Source: a virus. Taken from it: a stretch of 33,647 nucleotides of DNA. Location of the stretch: positions 1-33,647 of IMG/VR virus record IMGVR_UViG_3300010430_000289. One strand, written 5' to 3'. This document shows positions 1 through 7,149 of the stretch, piece after piece. Numbering within the stretch: the stretch's first letter is position 1; each line of letters starts with the position of its first letter. The position numbers were made by a program, and so were the translations under genes. Under the pieces are notes generated by a model that saw only the letters and a list, made by a program, of their open reading frames with translations, was not told the DNA's origin and did not search any database.

Positions 1-1707
1 AAAGGTAGCTGGCCCCATCATATAGTTAGTACCGTGTATGATCTTCTTAACTATCTGACGTAAAGGGTGGTCTTTGTCAAACTCTACTCCGAAGAACTTG
101 AATCCTGTATAGCAGTAGAAGTCTCTAACTCCAGCAGTAACTGGTGGATCTTCCAGAGCTGATCGCAGACTTTCGCAGCCCGCAAGATAGGCAGTGCATC
201 TGGCTTCTGATTGAGATTTGTCGATATTACCCAGCAGGAATCCTGGATCAGATTTAACTGCTTTCTTAAGATAGTAGGGTATGTTCTGTAATTGAGTACC
301 GTAGTTTCGCATATTGGTTTTGACATAAGTTTTCTTATCCTTCTTCAGTGTTCTTAGACTTGAAGCATTGCAGGCCATACGTGTAGTCTCTGTTCCATCT
401 AGAGACAGTGAGAAGAGTAGCCGGTCATCTTCAGTGAGCTGTGCATCATAGTATGTACCTATAGCTTTCCTTAGCTCTTTGTATTTAGTTATCCGCTCAG
501 TGAATAGAGCATAGAAAGGATGCTGTCTTGCTACCTTCTGTAGCTCTAGCTCTCCTGTTGCTGCATCTGACTTAGCTCTACCTGGTTTCTTTGCACCTAG
601 TACCTTATAGATAAGAGTAGATACCTGAGGCGGGGAGCTAGGATTGAAGTTAGGCAGCCCAGTTGCTTCCCGTAGCCAGTCTAGTATCTCATCTACCTCA
701 GCCTGTGCCTCATCCCTAGCTACTGCCAGCTTCTCCCTGTCCATTAGTACACCCTCAAATGCAGTGTATAATACAGGTGCTATGTTAGGATAGAGCTGTC
801 GGTAGTTAACCCATACCCAATCAGGAGCACGAGAGATAAGAGCAATGAATATGCGGGCAGTGTTGATAGTATCTTTAGCATTGTACTCTAGTGGGGAGAC
901 TGAGCTTTCATGCTTCCACTGGTAGAAGTCTGGTAGGATATAGCTGGCAATTCTGTCGAGTCCTTTCTGTAGCTCTGCATACCAGCATCTCCATATGTAC
1001 TCGGTATCATAAAGATAGTTTCTAACCACAATATGATAGCGAAGTAGATGAAAACAATCAAAGCAGCCGTTGTGAAAAACTTTAGGCGCATCATTAGATA
1101 GTACATCCCGTAGTACATTCCAAGCAAGATACAGCTCACTAGCATCTCTGTAGTGGCCGGGCATTAGTGATATAACTTGTGTCCTACCTACCTTTAGACC
1201 TCTTGTGATCTCAGTAAAAGCTACAGAAGAGATCTGATTCTTTAGTGTAGTCTCTATGTCAACTACTTGAACAGGATATGAATTGATTTCAGCACGACAG
1301 TTCTCTACATCCACTGCTGTCTTAGCTATGCGGTAGCTGTACAGAAATGTCTCGCTATAAACTGCTGTCTTGATCTTAGCTAGATCTATGTTAAGGAATA
1401 GTTTACCCGTAGGAGATTTATTAATGAGGGATAGTTTATCACCTATGATTATAGGGATAGAGGTTTGTAGTACTGAGCCTCTCCATGCTGTGAGGTTAGG
1501 CTTTGAATCATTTACTATGTTACGGAGAGTGAGAGTATTAGTTACAAAGATAGCTTGAGCTTTTATCTTGCGAGCCAATTCTATAAGATCACTTAGCTCA
1601 TATGTTTTATAGGTAGCTTTACCTGTATACCCATGAGAGCCGAAGATACCTAAGAAAGCTCCTTGGTATGCCTGCTCTGCTTTACTTATGTTGACTAATA
1701 CTCTCAC
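1..1707 (-). CDS. Family A (Pol I-type) DNA polymerase with 3'-5' exonuclease, 3' end off the window
   Basis: Replicative phage DNA polymerase, open for 569 codons up to the left edge. Start is GTG at 1707; an in-frame TAA lies just upstream and the preceding gene ends 5 bases before. Residues 1-130 match nothing I know. The proofreading domain shows Exo I (VVDIETT, D150/E152), Exo II (FHNGCFD, H212/D217) and Exo III (YNAKD, Y275/D279). The polymerase domain shows TTRMACNASS (R443), GTQLQNIP (470-477) and motif A DKSQSEAR (D496, E501). Motif B is RQIVKKIIHGTNYMMG (R550, K554, Y562), with His558 where E. coli Pol I has F762 and T7 has Y526. Motif C and the rest of the palm would lie beyond base 1. 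No 5'-nuclease domain is present. Family assignment is firm from the ordered motifs. Confidence 0.95.
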   Translation of the reverse strand, partial: MRVLVNISKAEQAYQGAFLGIFGSHGYTGKATYKTYELSDLIELARKIKAQAIFVTNTLTLRNIVNDSKPNLTAWRGSVLQTSIPIIIGDKLSLINKSPTGKLFLNIDLAKIKTAVYSETFLYSYRIAKTAVDVENCRAEINSYPVQVVDIETTLKNQISSVAFTEITRGLKVGRTQVISLMPGHYRDASELYLAWNVLRDVLSNDAPKVFHNGCFDCFHLLRYHIVVRNYLYDTEYIWRCWYAELQKGLDRIASYILPDFYQWKHESSVSPLEYNAKDTINTARIFIALISRAPDWVWVNYRQLYPNIAPVLYTAFEGVLMDREKLAVARDEAQAEVDEILDWLREATGLPNFNPSSPPQVSTLIYKVLGAKKPGRAKSDAATGELELQKVARQHPFYALFTERITKYKELRKAIGTYYDAQLTEDDRLLFSLSLDGTETTRMACNASSLRTLKKDKKTYVKTNMRNYGTQLQNIPYYLKKAVKSDPGFLLGNIDKSQSEARCTAYLAGCESLRSALEDPPVTAGVRDFYCYTGFKFFGVEFDKDHPLRQIVKKIIHGTNYMMGPATF

Positions 1708-1711
1708 GGTC

Positions 1712-1930
1712 TTATGCCTGTCTTATTGAATTAATTATTCTTACTCTAACATCTGCCTCAGCTTGTGTGATAAGCTGAAAGAGCATGTTAGACATCATAG
1801 GAGTATAGCCGTAGCCCAGCATATCATTCTGAAATCTACATGCAAAGTTAGAAGGATGTACTTCTAGTCTGCACTTAGTATAGATAGTCATGATGTCCTG
1901 AGCTTCTTCTCTAACGGTGTTGCTCATCAT
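1712..1930 (-). CDS. Small protein of unknown function, 72 aa
   Basis: I do not recognise this family. It lies directly upstream of the polymerase gene, ending 5 bases before the polymerase GTG, so the two are probably translated together. An ATG-ATG pair at 1930/1927 follows a GGAGAGG SD site; a longer reading from 1957 lacks an SD, so the start was set at 1930 (1927 is equally possible). It overlaps the end of the upstream gene by 20 bases. Residues 1-30 look helical and charged; the middle (NDMLGYGYTPMMSN) is Met/Gly/Tyr-rich. No signal peptide or membrane segment. Confidence 0.7.
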   Translation of the reverse strand: MMSNTVREEAQDIMTIYTKCRLEVHPSNFACRFQNDMLGYGYTPMMSNMLFQLITQAEADVRVRIINSIRQA

Positions 1931-2162
1931 ATGCCTCTCCCTCATAGGGTTCTGCATGGATAGCTATCTCTTTATCTCCAAGTACCCATTCTTTAACTAC
2001 AATGTCTACAATCTCACCTTCTCCATAGTCTCCATCCATTACTTGAGAGAGGGGAAGCCAATCCTGTACATCTTCTTTTTGTACTAGAATAGCTTTACCA
2101 CTAGGTGCTATTCTCTTTATAATAGCTTGGGGTATTACCATCCAACTGTCATTCCTGCTCAT
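1911..2162 (-). CDS. Small predicted beta-rich protein, 83 aa
   Basis: Unknown function. The pattern IIKRIAPSGKAILVQ...DWLPLSQV...GEGEIVDIVVKEWVLGDKE resembles small beta-barrel proteins common in phage replication neighbourhoods (a strand, W-(I/L)-P-x-S, then an acidic turn and xVxxWx). That likeness is from memory of the pattern and gives no function. The ATG at 2162 overlaps the previous stop as TAATG and has AGGAG nine bases upstream; the earlier ATG at 2171 abuts that SD and is less likely. Confidence 0.75.
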   Translation of the reverse strand: MSRNDSWMVIPQAIIKRIAPSGKAILVQKEDVQDWLPLSQVMDGDYGEGEIVDIVVKEWVLGDKEIAIHAEPYEGEAYDEQHR

Positions 2163-2494
2163 TAGTGCCATCTCCTGCTCATGTTTGCTCCTTTCATAAG
2201 AGCTTCTTTAAGTTCTGTGGATGATTGTGTATCCTTCTCTGGTATAGCTTTTTCTTTAAATCCTGCTAGCTTCAGTACATCTCTTACATTAGCTCGCACG
2301 AAATCTTTAGGTATAACTAGGTTAGTAGTATTAAGTATATGATCGTAGATAAACTCATGAGGTAAGCCAGCAGCTATTATCTCTGGCAGTAGTTTATTAG
2401 CTACGAAATCATAAGCCTTCTTAGATTCTTCACCATACTCTAGATCAAGATCCCGTACAAACCAGTACCAGTCTACTGCTGCGTTCATTCCCAT
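2162..2494 (-). CDS. Hypothetical protein, 110 aa
   Basis: Unknown soluble protein. The N-terminus (MNAAVDWYWFVRDLDLEYGE) is aromatic and acidic, followed by predicted helices (SKKAYDFVANKLLPEIIAAG) and a basic C-terminus (MKGANMSRRWH). ATG 2494 is preceded by AAGGAAG at a good distance; ATG 2488 is an alternative that would make an ATGA overlap with the upstream 59-aa gene. Downstream coupling is by TAATG. The layout fits an early leftward operon. Confidence 0.75.
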   Translation of the reverse strand: MGMNAAVDWYWFVRDLDLEYGEESKKAYDFVANKLLPEIIAAGLPHEFIYDHILNTTNLVIPKDFVRANVRDVLKLAGFKEKAIPEKDTQSSTELKEALMKGANMSRRWH

Positions 2495-2664
2495 GACTTC
2501 TTCCTTGACATAGCTTCTATGAGAATGATAACCCAAGCAGCAGGCCAGCAGATAGAACCAATTAATATCATGAATTCCTTACCTGGTGCCCACTTGCCCT
2601 GATGCTTGAACTGTAGGAAGAGCCATGTGGCTCCTGTTAAGAATAGGTATATAGTTATTTCCAT
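2485..2664 (-). CDS. Small two-helix membrane protein, 59 aa
   Basis: A short ORF found by direct reading. It starts MEITIYLFLTGATWLFLQF, a hydrophobic segment (about residues 3-19), then a polar linker (KHQGKWAPGKE), a second hydrophobic segment (about 31-50, FMILIGSICWPAAWVIILIE) and a basic tail (MSRKKSWE). This is the hairpin topology of many small phage inner-membrane proteins. AGAGGA lies six bases before the ATG. The stop overlaps the next gene's region. Function unknown; an early-expressed membrane protein could act on the host or in superinfection exclusion, but that is only a guess. Confidence 0.75.
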   Translation of the reverse strand: MEITIYLFLTGATWLFLQFKHQGKWAPGKEFMILIGSICWPAAWVIILIEAMSRKKSWE

Positions 2665-2682
2665 TAGAATCCTCTTGGAGTA

Positions 2683-2697
2683 TGCACGTCCCTGTGC
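2683..2697. repeat. 15-base direct repeat, copy 1
   Basis: TGCACGTCCCTGTGC, identical to 2926-2940. On the transcribed (minus) strand it reads GCACAGGGACGTGC and can fold into a 4-bp stem (GCAC/GTGC) with a 6-base loop. It lies in the gap between the 63-aa gene and the 59-aa membrane gene. Confidence 0.85.
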
Positions 2698-2705
2698 AGT
2701 GTATC

Positions 2706-2897
2706 CTAGTGACGAATCTCTTTAGCTGCTACGAGAGTAGAGTCAATCTCTTCTACCGTATAGCGAGTCTTGAGTCCCAGCTCTTTAGCTTTGCTATTCT
2801 TTATGGTTGCTGCATCCATAGCCTTAAACTGAGTTTCATAGTAGTAAGATGCTGCACCGCTGTGCTGCCCGTTTACTGTTGCGTAATGTACATTCAT
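2706..2897 (-). CDS. Hypothetical protein, 63 aa, flanked by direct repeats
   Basis: Unknown small basic protein with GGAGAG eight bases before the ATG at 2897. The N-terminus is Tyr/His-rich (YATVNGQHSGAASYYYE) and the rest is predicted helical with Lys/Glu alternation. The gene is bracketed by two identical 15-base sequences (2683-2697 and 2926-2940), so it may be a small exchangeable cassette. It is preceded by a 9-codon reading frame with a very strong SD (see the separate entry). Confidence 0.75.
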   Translation of the reverse strand: MNVHYATVNGQHSGAASYYYETQFKAMDAATIKNSKAKELGLKTRYTVEEIDSTLVAAKEIRH

Positions 2898-2913
2898 ATC
2901 TTATTCTCTCCAG

Positions 2914-2943
2914 TTAGATAATGGGTGCACGTCCCTGTGCCAT
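2914..2943 (-). CDS. Possible 9-residue leader peptide
   Basis: An AAGGAGG sequence, the best SD in the neighbourhood, stands four bases before ATG at 2943. The frame MAQGRAPII then stops at 2914, 16 bases before the ATG of the 63-aa gene. The first codons lie in the repeated hairpin GCACAGGGACGTGC. It could be a translated leader that modulates the next gene, or a remnant left when the repeat was duplicated. Confidence 0.3.
   Translation of the reverse strand: MAQGRAPII
2926..2940. repeat. 15-base direct repeat, copy 2
   Basis: Second identical copy of the repeat at 2683-2697; together they bracket the 63-aa gene. This copy lies between the SD/ATG of the 9-codon leader frame and the 63-aa gene. 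Confidence 0.85.
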
Positions 2944-2960
2944 ATTACCTCCTTGCTTCT

Positions 2961-3473
2961 CTACTCTGCGGGTTCGTACTCAAATACCTTGAAGCCCTCT
3001 GGCAGTTCACCAGCAGGTATCAGCTTCAGGTCTTGTATGCGTACGTTCTCATACTCATTACCATCCTTCTTACTGGTGGCAATAGATGTAGTGAGTCTCA
3101 CCCAGTACTCTGACATCTTCTTCTCTTGTAACTGCCTGATGTAGGGTCCAAAGGGGCCAGTCAGCTCTCCAAACATAGCTGTCAGACGCTTCTTCAGCCA
3201 TTTCTTACCTACCTCTCCACCCTGGAACTGCTCTCCGAACAAACTACCAGGTGCAACATCCATATCTTCAGCCTTAGCTTTCTGTTCCGTTACTATGTGC
3301 TGATAGATAATACGGACACCCTTGGTTGCATCTTCACTAGCACCTATCTTATCAAGGCCAGCAAAGACAATACCATACAGATGGATACCCTTAGGAGGAT
3401 TAGAGAAGGAGATAATATCTTCAACATCAGATACATCTTCGTCAAGATCAAAGTCATCTACCATATCATTCAT
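2961..3473 (-). CDS. Acidic protein next to Sak4-like ATPase, candidate ssDNA-binding protein
   Basis: 170 aa. The N-terminus is very acidic (DDFDLDEDVSDVED), followed by a beta-rich core (SNPPKGIHLYGIVFAGLDKIGA), GSLFGEQF, a basic WLKKRL segment and TTSIATSKKDGNEYENVRIQDLKLIP, which could be OB-fold strands. The family is not recognised by name. Its place directly behind a Sak4-like ATPase and near a Cas4-like nuclease and polymerase suggests a role in ssDNA handling; this is inference. Start: ATG 3473 was chosen; GTG at 3482 is possible. The SD is weak (GAGTGAG). The upstream gene ends 23 bases before. Confidence 0.8.
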   Translation of the reverse strand: MNDMVDDFDLDEDVSDVEDIISFSNPPKGIHLYGIVFAGLDKIGASEDATKGVRIIYQHIVTEQKAKAEDMDVAPGSLFGEQFQGGEVGKKWLKKRLTAMFGELTGPFGPYIRQLQEKKMSEYWVRLTTSIATSKKDGNEYENVRIQDLKLIPAGELPEGFKVFEYEPAE

Positions 3474-3496
3474 AAGAATCACTCACTCACAGTTAG

Positions 3497-4393
3497 TTAG
3501 GTTATCTTCAGTTGAGGGCCAGTCGTGTGGGCCATATCCTCCAGAGGTGCAATCGGGTTAAAAATATTTTGCAAAGTTGGCTGACCTGCTGTATCTAATA
3601 GACTTACTCCTCTCCGCAGTCCAACTTGCCTGATCTTTGGTACTTTATTCGGTACGTGTGTAATAGCATGGCTACTACCACTCATATAAGTATAAGCTCT
3701 ATAGTTAAAATACTTGGCTATCTTCTTGGAGAAGTTACGAGATCCACAAAGAGGTATAGTTTCTATGACAGTTTCCTTACCATTAGACATCTTAGTAAGG
3801 TCTATCTCATGTGTGGTCATGATGATATTAGTACGGGCAGCCTGAATAGCTGTTACTATAGGGATCATATCCAACGTGAAGTCCCCATAGTATTTCCGTA
3901 GGTCTTTATAGTTATTAGCATTTAGGGATAGAGCAAGAACTGAATCGGCCAGCTGTGAGCCAGTCTCTATCACTACTAAGTCCTCATCTCCGCAGTCTTT
4001 TAGATTGAAGAGCACTTGATCTGTACAAAGTTTACAGCCCACCGTACCATGCTTAGTGCATACCTTAGGCTTAGATTGTCCTGGCCTAAAGGTTCTGAGG
4101 ACTGTATCAGCAAAGCGTGGAGTCTCAGTAGAGTCAGCTATATTAAAGGGGATTACCTTAGCTAGATGTTCGTCAGAGAGTAGAGGCTTACCAGAAGAGG
4201 TGCGGGCATACATCAGAGTCTCTAGTCCATTCTCTGAGTCCAGCCAGTAGACTCTCTTTATCTGTGGAGCCATTATAGCAGTAGCAGCTACGTGAGTCTT
4301 ACCACTAAAGGGAGGCCCCCAGAGTAGTATATGTTTATGATAGATCTCTGAGCAATCTTCTATTGCTTTCTTCTGGTCTAGTAGACTAATCAT
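3497..4393 (-). CDS. Sak4-like phage P-loop ATPase (AAA_24 type) with embedded Cys/His cluster
   Basis: 298 aa. Walker A is GPPFSGKT at residues 26-33; the next strand RVYWLDSENGLETL (47-60) matches the D-x-E-x-G pattern of phage nucleotide-binding/Sak4 proteins, RecA-like ATPases that help ssDNA annealing in phage recombination. The Walker-B-like strand is DLVVIETGSQLAD (138-150), with E-T where D-S is usual. TNIIMTTHEI fits the following sensor strand. Between these lies CTKHGTVGCKLC (C112, H115, C120, C123), a possible zinc knuckle inside the ATPase domain. GGGAG stands six bases before the ATG, which overlaps the upstream stop as ATGA. The neighbouring nuclease and acidic protein support a recombination role. 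The AAA family call is sure; the Sak4 label is probable. Confidence 0.88.
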   Translation of the reverse strand: MISLLDQKKAIEDCSEIYHKHILLWGPPFSGKTHVAATAIMAPQIKRVYWLDSENGLETLMYARTSSGKPLLSDEHLAKVIPFNIADSTETPRFADTVLRTFRPGQSKPKVCTKHGTVGCKLCTDQVLFNLKDCGDEDLVVIETGSQLADSVLALSLNANNYKDLRKYYGDFTLDMIPIVTAIQAARTNIIMTTHEIDLTKMSNGKETVIETIPLCGSRNFSKKIAKYFNYRAYTYMSGSSHAITHVPNKVPKIRQVGLRRGVSLLDTAGQPTLQNIFNPIAPLEDMAHTTGPQLKIT

Positions 4394-4533
4394 TTGTATC
4401 TCCCGTATATATCATAGTATCTTTTCGTTCTCCACTTGGTATCAGAATGTGTCATCTCCAGATATTCCTGATACGCTTTCATAGCAGCCTCTTCCCACCA
4501 CTCCTTATATTCAGCTCTTGCTTTCTGCTTCAT
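4390..4533 (-). CDS. Very small charged protein, 47 aa
   Basis: Starts MKQKARAEYKEWWEEAAMKA, an amphipathic Lys/Glu/Trp helix, and ends in a basic Tyr-rich tail (RTKRYYDIYGRYK). It fills the gap between the ATPase gene (ATGA overlap) and the 75-aa gene (22-base overlap), which is the main evidence that it is real. SD weak (GAGAT). Function unknown. Confidence 0.65.
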   Translation of the reverse strand: MKQKARAEYKEWWEEAAMKAYQEYLEMTHSDTKWRTKRYYDIYGRYK

Positions 4534-4738
4534 AGTAGTATCTCATCTGACTTAGATAGTGTACTGACATCTCCAAGCCATCTATCAGAAGTTTCTCTGC
4601 TTCTTTATCGTACCGTACTTCTGCACTAGCCTCTTCATAGCTAGAGTAAGGATGCACCCTGCGATCCCTTACATGGTCATACCAATACTGAAAGGCTAGT
4701 ATTACTTTGGTAGGTGCAAAGTGAAGAGGTTCTATCAT
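4511..4738 (-). CDS. Hypothetical protein, 75 aa
   Basis: Unknown, mostly helical, rich in Tyr, Glu and His (FQYWYDHVRDRRVHPYSSYEE). AGGAG sits seven bases upstream of the ATG at 4738, just one base after the previous gene's stop. No membrane segment or known motif. Confidence 0.75.
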   Translation of the reverse strand: MIEPLHFAPTKVILAFQYWYDHVRDRRVHPYSSYEEASAEVRYDKEAEKLLIDGLEMSVHYLSQMRYYYEAESKS

Positions 4739-4739
4739 G

Positions 4740-4940
4740 CTACGGCTCCTGGGGTTGGAATTCCTGTATGTAATCGTAGAATTGCTTAGCTAAGGTACTA
4801 TCAGGTGTGGTAGTCTTAGATATAAATCTATATTCTATATCACCAGCCCATGTTTGAAGTCTATATGTATTTAAGATCTCATGCGTTGCTTCTATAGCCT
4901 TGAGATGCTGGTACTCTTCTAATTCCATTATAACTTGCAT
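4740..4940 (-). CDS. Hypothetical protein, 66 aa
   Basis: Unknown. It begins two bases after the nuclease gene's stop, so translation is probably coupled; a second ATG at 4928 is an alternative start. Predicted helix-strand-helix (LEEYQHLKAIEATHEILNTY, then WAGDIEYRFISKT). No recognisable domain. Confidence 0.7.
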   Translation of the reverse strand: MQVIMELEEYQHLKAIEATHEILNTYRLQTWAGDIEYRFISKTTTPDSTLAKQFYDYIQEFQPQEP

Positions 4941-4941
4941 A

Positions 4942-5934
4942 TCAAGCCGCCATCTGTTGAGTTATAAGATCACTAAGTAGATAGGTATACATCCACTTAT
5001 CCTCTTTCTTTATTAGCTCTTCGTTCCCTTCGTGCTGTAGATCGCATAAGCCATATAGAACACAAGCCTTATTAAAGGTGAAGCATTTGCCGCCCCTTTT
5101 AGGCCAGAACTGTAACTGCTCATACTCTATGATACGCTTGTAGTCTAACTGGAGGGTGAGTAACCATTCGAGTCTGTCTTTTTTGATCTTCTCAAATGGA
5201 TAGATATGTAAGGTAGGGATTATATTCTGAGCCTTTAATTGTACCACGATATACAGCACTGTCCAAGAGGCTTTTTCTTGAGCTATCTGATTCAGTACAA
5301 CAGAGTAGCCTATACCCTGACCTGAGTTAGAGTACATAGGCTCTAGATTCTCAAACTTGTATCCTGTAGTCTTTACTTCTACTACACATACAGCTCCCGT
5401 TATACGGTTACGCAATACAGCATCTACATAGCCGCAGTAGTAATCCTGGGTAGCCTCGTCTAGTATGATCTTGAATGACAGTTCAGTGCCTAGTATCTCC
5501 CACTCTTCTATAGGCCACTGTGCTGCTAGTGCCTGGATGGATTTAATGATAGAGAGATCACACTTGTTCTTTGTCTCATCAGCATAATGATATACACTGA
5601 GTGCTGCCCACACTGCTGTCTCTACTGAGCCAGTCTTTAGATATGACTGAAAGCCTACACCTAATGCGTTACCATAATCTAGGTGTACATTATTATGCTT
5701 GTCTTGTCTCTCTTCACCTAGAGATAGCCCTACGTTCTGATTACGTAGTAAATGAAACTTCCTCTCACAAGAGTGAAATAGATCTAGAGTAGAGTAGCTG
5801 AAACGGTGAGGCTTACGAGATAGGTTAGGATATAGAGTAGGCCAAGGATAGAGTTTATCTTTAGGGTCTACTGGCTTAGGCTTATCTTCTGGATAGAGGT
5901 CATCTATCTCTTCCCATGAGTTAGAAAGCGTCAT
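4942..5934 (-). CDS. RecB/Cas4-like PD-(D/E)XK nuclease
   Basis: 330 aa. The N-terminal FSYSTLDLFHSCERKFHLL (45-63) is the signature opening of RecB-family PD-(D/E)XK exonucleases. Core residues: D171 in GYVDAVL and E186-V-K188 in VVEVKTT, with QGIGYSVVLN (206-215) as the QxxxY-type motif. Four cysteines (C56, then C284, C291, C297) are placed like the Fe-S cysteines of Cas4/AddB nucleases; spacing is C-x6-C-x5-C at the C-terminus. It probably resects DNA ends to feed the ATPase/annealing proteins downstream. ATG 5934 has GGGAG six bases upstream; the TTG before it was not used. It overlaps the upstream gene by 14 bases. The fold is confident; the Fe-S cluster is inferred. Confidence 0.9.
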   Translation of the reverse strand: MTLSNSWEEIDDLYPEDKPKPVDPKDKLYPWPTLYPNLSRKPHRFSYSTLDLFHSCERKFHLLRNQNVGLSLGEERQDKHNNVHLDYGNALGVGFQSYLKTGSVETAVWAALSVYHYADETKNKCDLSIIKSIQALAAQWPIEEWEILGTELSFKIILDEATQDYYCGYVDAVLRNRITGAVCVVEVKTTGYKFENLEPMYSNSGQGIGYSVVLNQIAQEKASWTVLYIVVQLKAQNIIPTLHIYPFEKIKKDRLEWLLTLQLDYKRIIEYEQLQFWPKRGGKCFTFNKACVLYGLCDLQHEGNEELIKKEDKWMYTYLLSDLITQQMAA

Positions 5935-6376
5935 CAAAGTCTCCCTCTTTAACTAGAGCTTTAGCTTCTTTTACTTTGTTGGATTCTTTAGGCTTCTTAC
6001 CTTTAGGTTTACCGGCCAGAACTCTCTGGCTCTCTGCATCTGCTGTCTTGACATAGCTCTGTACTATAAACTGTATGTCCTCTGGCTCTAGCTTGAGTAT
6101 AGTATCCTCATTATGTTTGAGGCATTGCATAACTGACTTGCAAGCGAGCCTACAGGTATCTATAGGGATAGAACCTTCGGCTGATATGATCTGGTCCAGT
6201 TGGGCTAGTCGCTCTATAAGATCCGTTGGTAAATCCCTATCTTCGAACCTGTTAGGGAGTAGTGGATGGTGTTCTTCTACTTCTTCTGGACTACTGTCCA
6301 GTTGGAGTGCTGCTGCTTGCTCTTGTACAGATGGAGTAGAAGGTGCAGGAGCGGCATTAGGTAGACTGAGTTTCAT
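5921..6376 (-). CDS. Hypothetical protein, 151 aa, Pro/Ala-rich N-terminus
   Basis: Residues 1-45 are Pro/Ser/Glu-rich and probably disordered; the middle is helical (DLIERLAQLDQIISAEG and TCRLACKSVMQCLKHN, three Cys); the C-terminus is a Lys-rich stretch (GKPKGKKPKESNKVKEAK) ending in acidic GDFDDAF. The basic tail suggests nucleic-acid contact and the acidic end a protein contact, as in phage DNA-metabolism accessories; no family is recognised. A GGGAG-type SD precedes the ATG, and it overlaps the preceding 58-aa gene by 20 bases. Confidence 0.8.
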   Translation of the reverse strand: MKLSLPNAAPAPSTPSVQEQAAALQLDSSPEEVEEHHPLLPNRFEDRDLPTDLIERLAQLDQIISAEGSIPIDTCRLACKSVMQCLKHNEDTILKLEPEDIQFIVQSYVKTADAESQRVLAGKPKGKKPKESNKVKEAKALVKEGDFDDAF

Positions 6377-6533
6377 CTTCCATCTCCCTGAGTTCTGCTT
6401 CTTCTATCTCTATACGTTCTGCTGCTTCAAGTCTATCGGCCAGCTCGTCTAGCAGACTCTCTCTTAGAAGCTTAGCTGTTGCTCTAGCTAGCCCTACTAT
6501 AGTATCATTATCTAGCTGTTGAAAGATGCTCAT
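6357..6533 (-). CDS. Small acidic helical protein, 58 aa
   Basis: Below 60 residues. MSIFQQLDNDTIVGLARATA leads into a long amphipathic helix (LLRESLLDELADRLEAAERI) and an acidic tail; it may be a coiled coil. The ATG overlaps the previous stop as ATGA, and the gene runs 20 bases into the next one. Last member of the chain of small overlapping genes that begins at 8080. Function unknown. Confidence 0.7.
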   Translation of the reverse strand: MSIFQQLDNDTIVGLARATAKLLRESLLDELADRLEAAERIEIEEAELREMEDETQST

Positions 6534-6793
6534 GCGAATTCCGCCTCTACTGTTGTACCCTGTTCGTACTCTATTGAGATAGAAAGAGTCTTTTCATCTA
6601 GACTATATACTAGCTTGAACTCTCCCAGTGCTTCCTTCAGTGCTTCATCTTTGGATAGTACCCTATGCTTATAAGAGCTGAGCTTCTGTTTGATAGTAAG
6701 AGCTACTATCTGATCTGATACTTTAATAAGTATAGGTGGATCATCCGGCTCTTGCTGCACTACCCTATCCCAAATATCTTCTATCTTAATCAT
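6530..6793 (-). CDS. Hypothetical protein, 87 aa
   Basis: Alternating strands and helices (MIKIEDIWDRVVQQ; ILIKVSDQIVALTIKQKL; SISIEYEQGTTVEAEFA); small alpha/beta protein, acidic overall. ATG overlaps the upstream stop (ATGA at 6790-6793). No known motif. Confidence 0.75.
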   Translation of the reverse strand: MIKIEDIWDRVVQQEPDDPPILIKVSDQIVALTIKQKLSSYKHRVLSKDEALKEALGEFKLVYSLDEKTLSISIEYEQGTTVEAEFA

Positions 6794-7149
6794 CTTAATA
6801 TTCCTGTCTGATATAATTCCTGATGTAATGCTCTACGTTGTATCCCTTCTGACTCTACTCCAAATAGAAAGTGTAGCCAGTAGATAGTAGCTAGTCCTTG
6901 ATCTCTATCTCCTGGCTTGCAGTGTATACACTCTGGTACTGCCTCTAGTCCCATATTACCTGTATGGGTATGGCAGCCTAAGCAATACTCCTGATAGAGT
7001 TGTTGAGTAGCTAGGGTGCGCGGTATGTTGACTCTGACCTGGCCAAAGGATTCGATCCCTAGGTCAGTAGTAATCTGATAGAGCACACGCTGATCTGTGA
7101 GCTTGCCATAGATAATCATAGCTATTATGATTCGTTCTAGGCTAGTCAT
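6790..7149 (-). CDS. Hypothetical protein with two CxxC pairs, 119 aa
   Basis: The start at 7149 (MTSLERIIIAMIIYGKLTDQ) was chosen because it overlaps the upstream 50-aa gene's stop as ATGA; longer readings from 7194 or 7203 lack an SD and would cover most of that gene. Cysteines in CLGCHTHTG and PECIHC form a likely zinc knuckle (CxxC...CxxC), followed by a Trp/His/Leu helix (IYWLHFLFGVE). The N-terminus is hydrophobic but short. A DNA- or protein-binding role is possible; no family known. Confidence 0.75.
   Translation of the reverse strand: MTSLERIIIAMIIYGKLTDQRVLYQITTDLGIESFGQVRVNIPRTLATQQLYQEYCLGCHTHTGNMGLEAVPECIHCKPGDRDQGLATIYWLHFLFGVESEGIQRRALHQELYQTGILR

Noticed and set aside
6075-6452. 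125-codon rightward frame opposite the 151-aa gene
   Set aside because: Ser-rich antisense shadow inside a tightly packed leftward operon.
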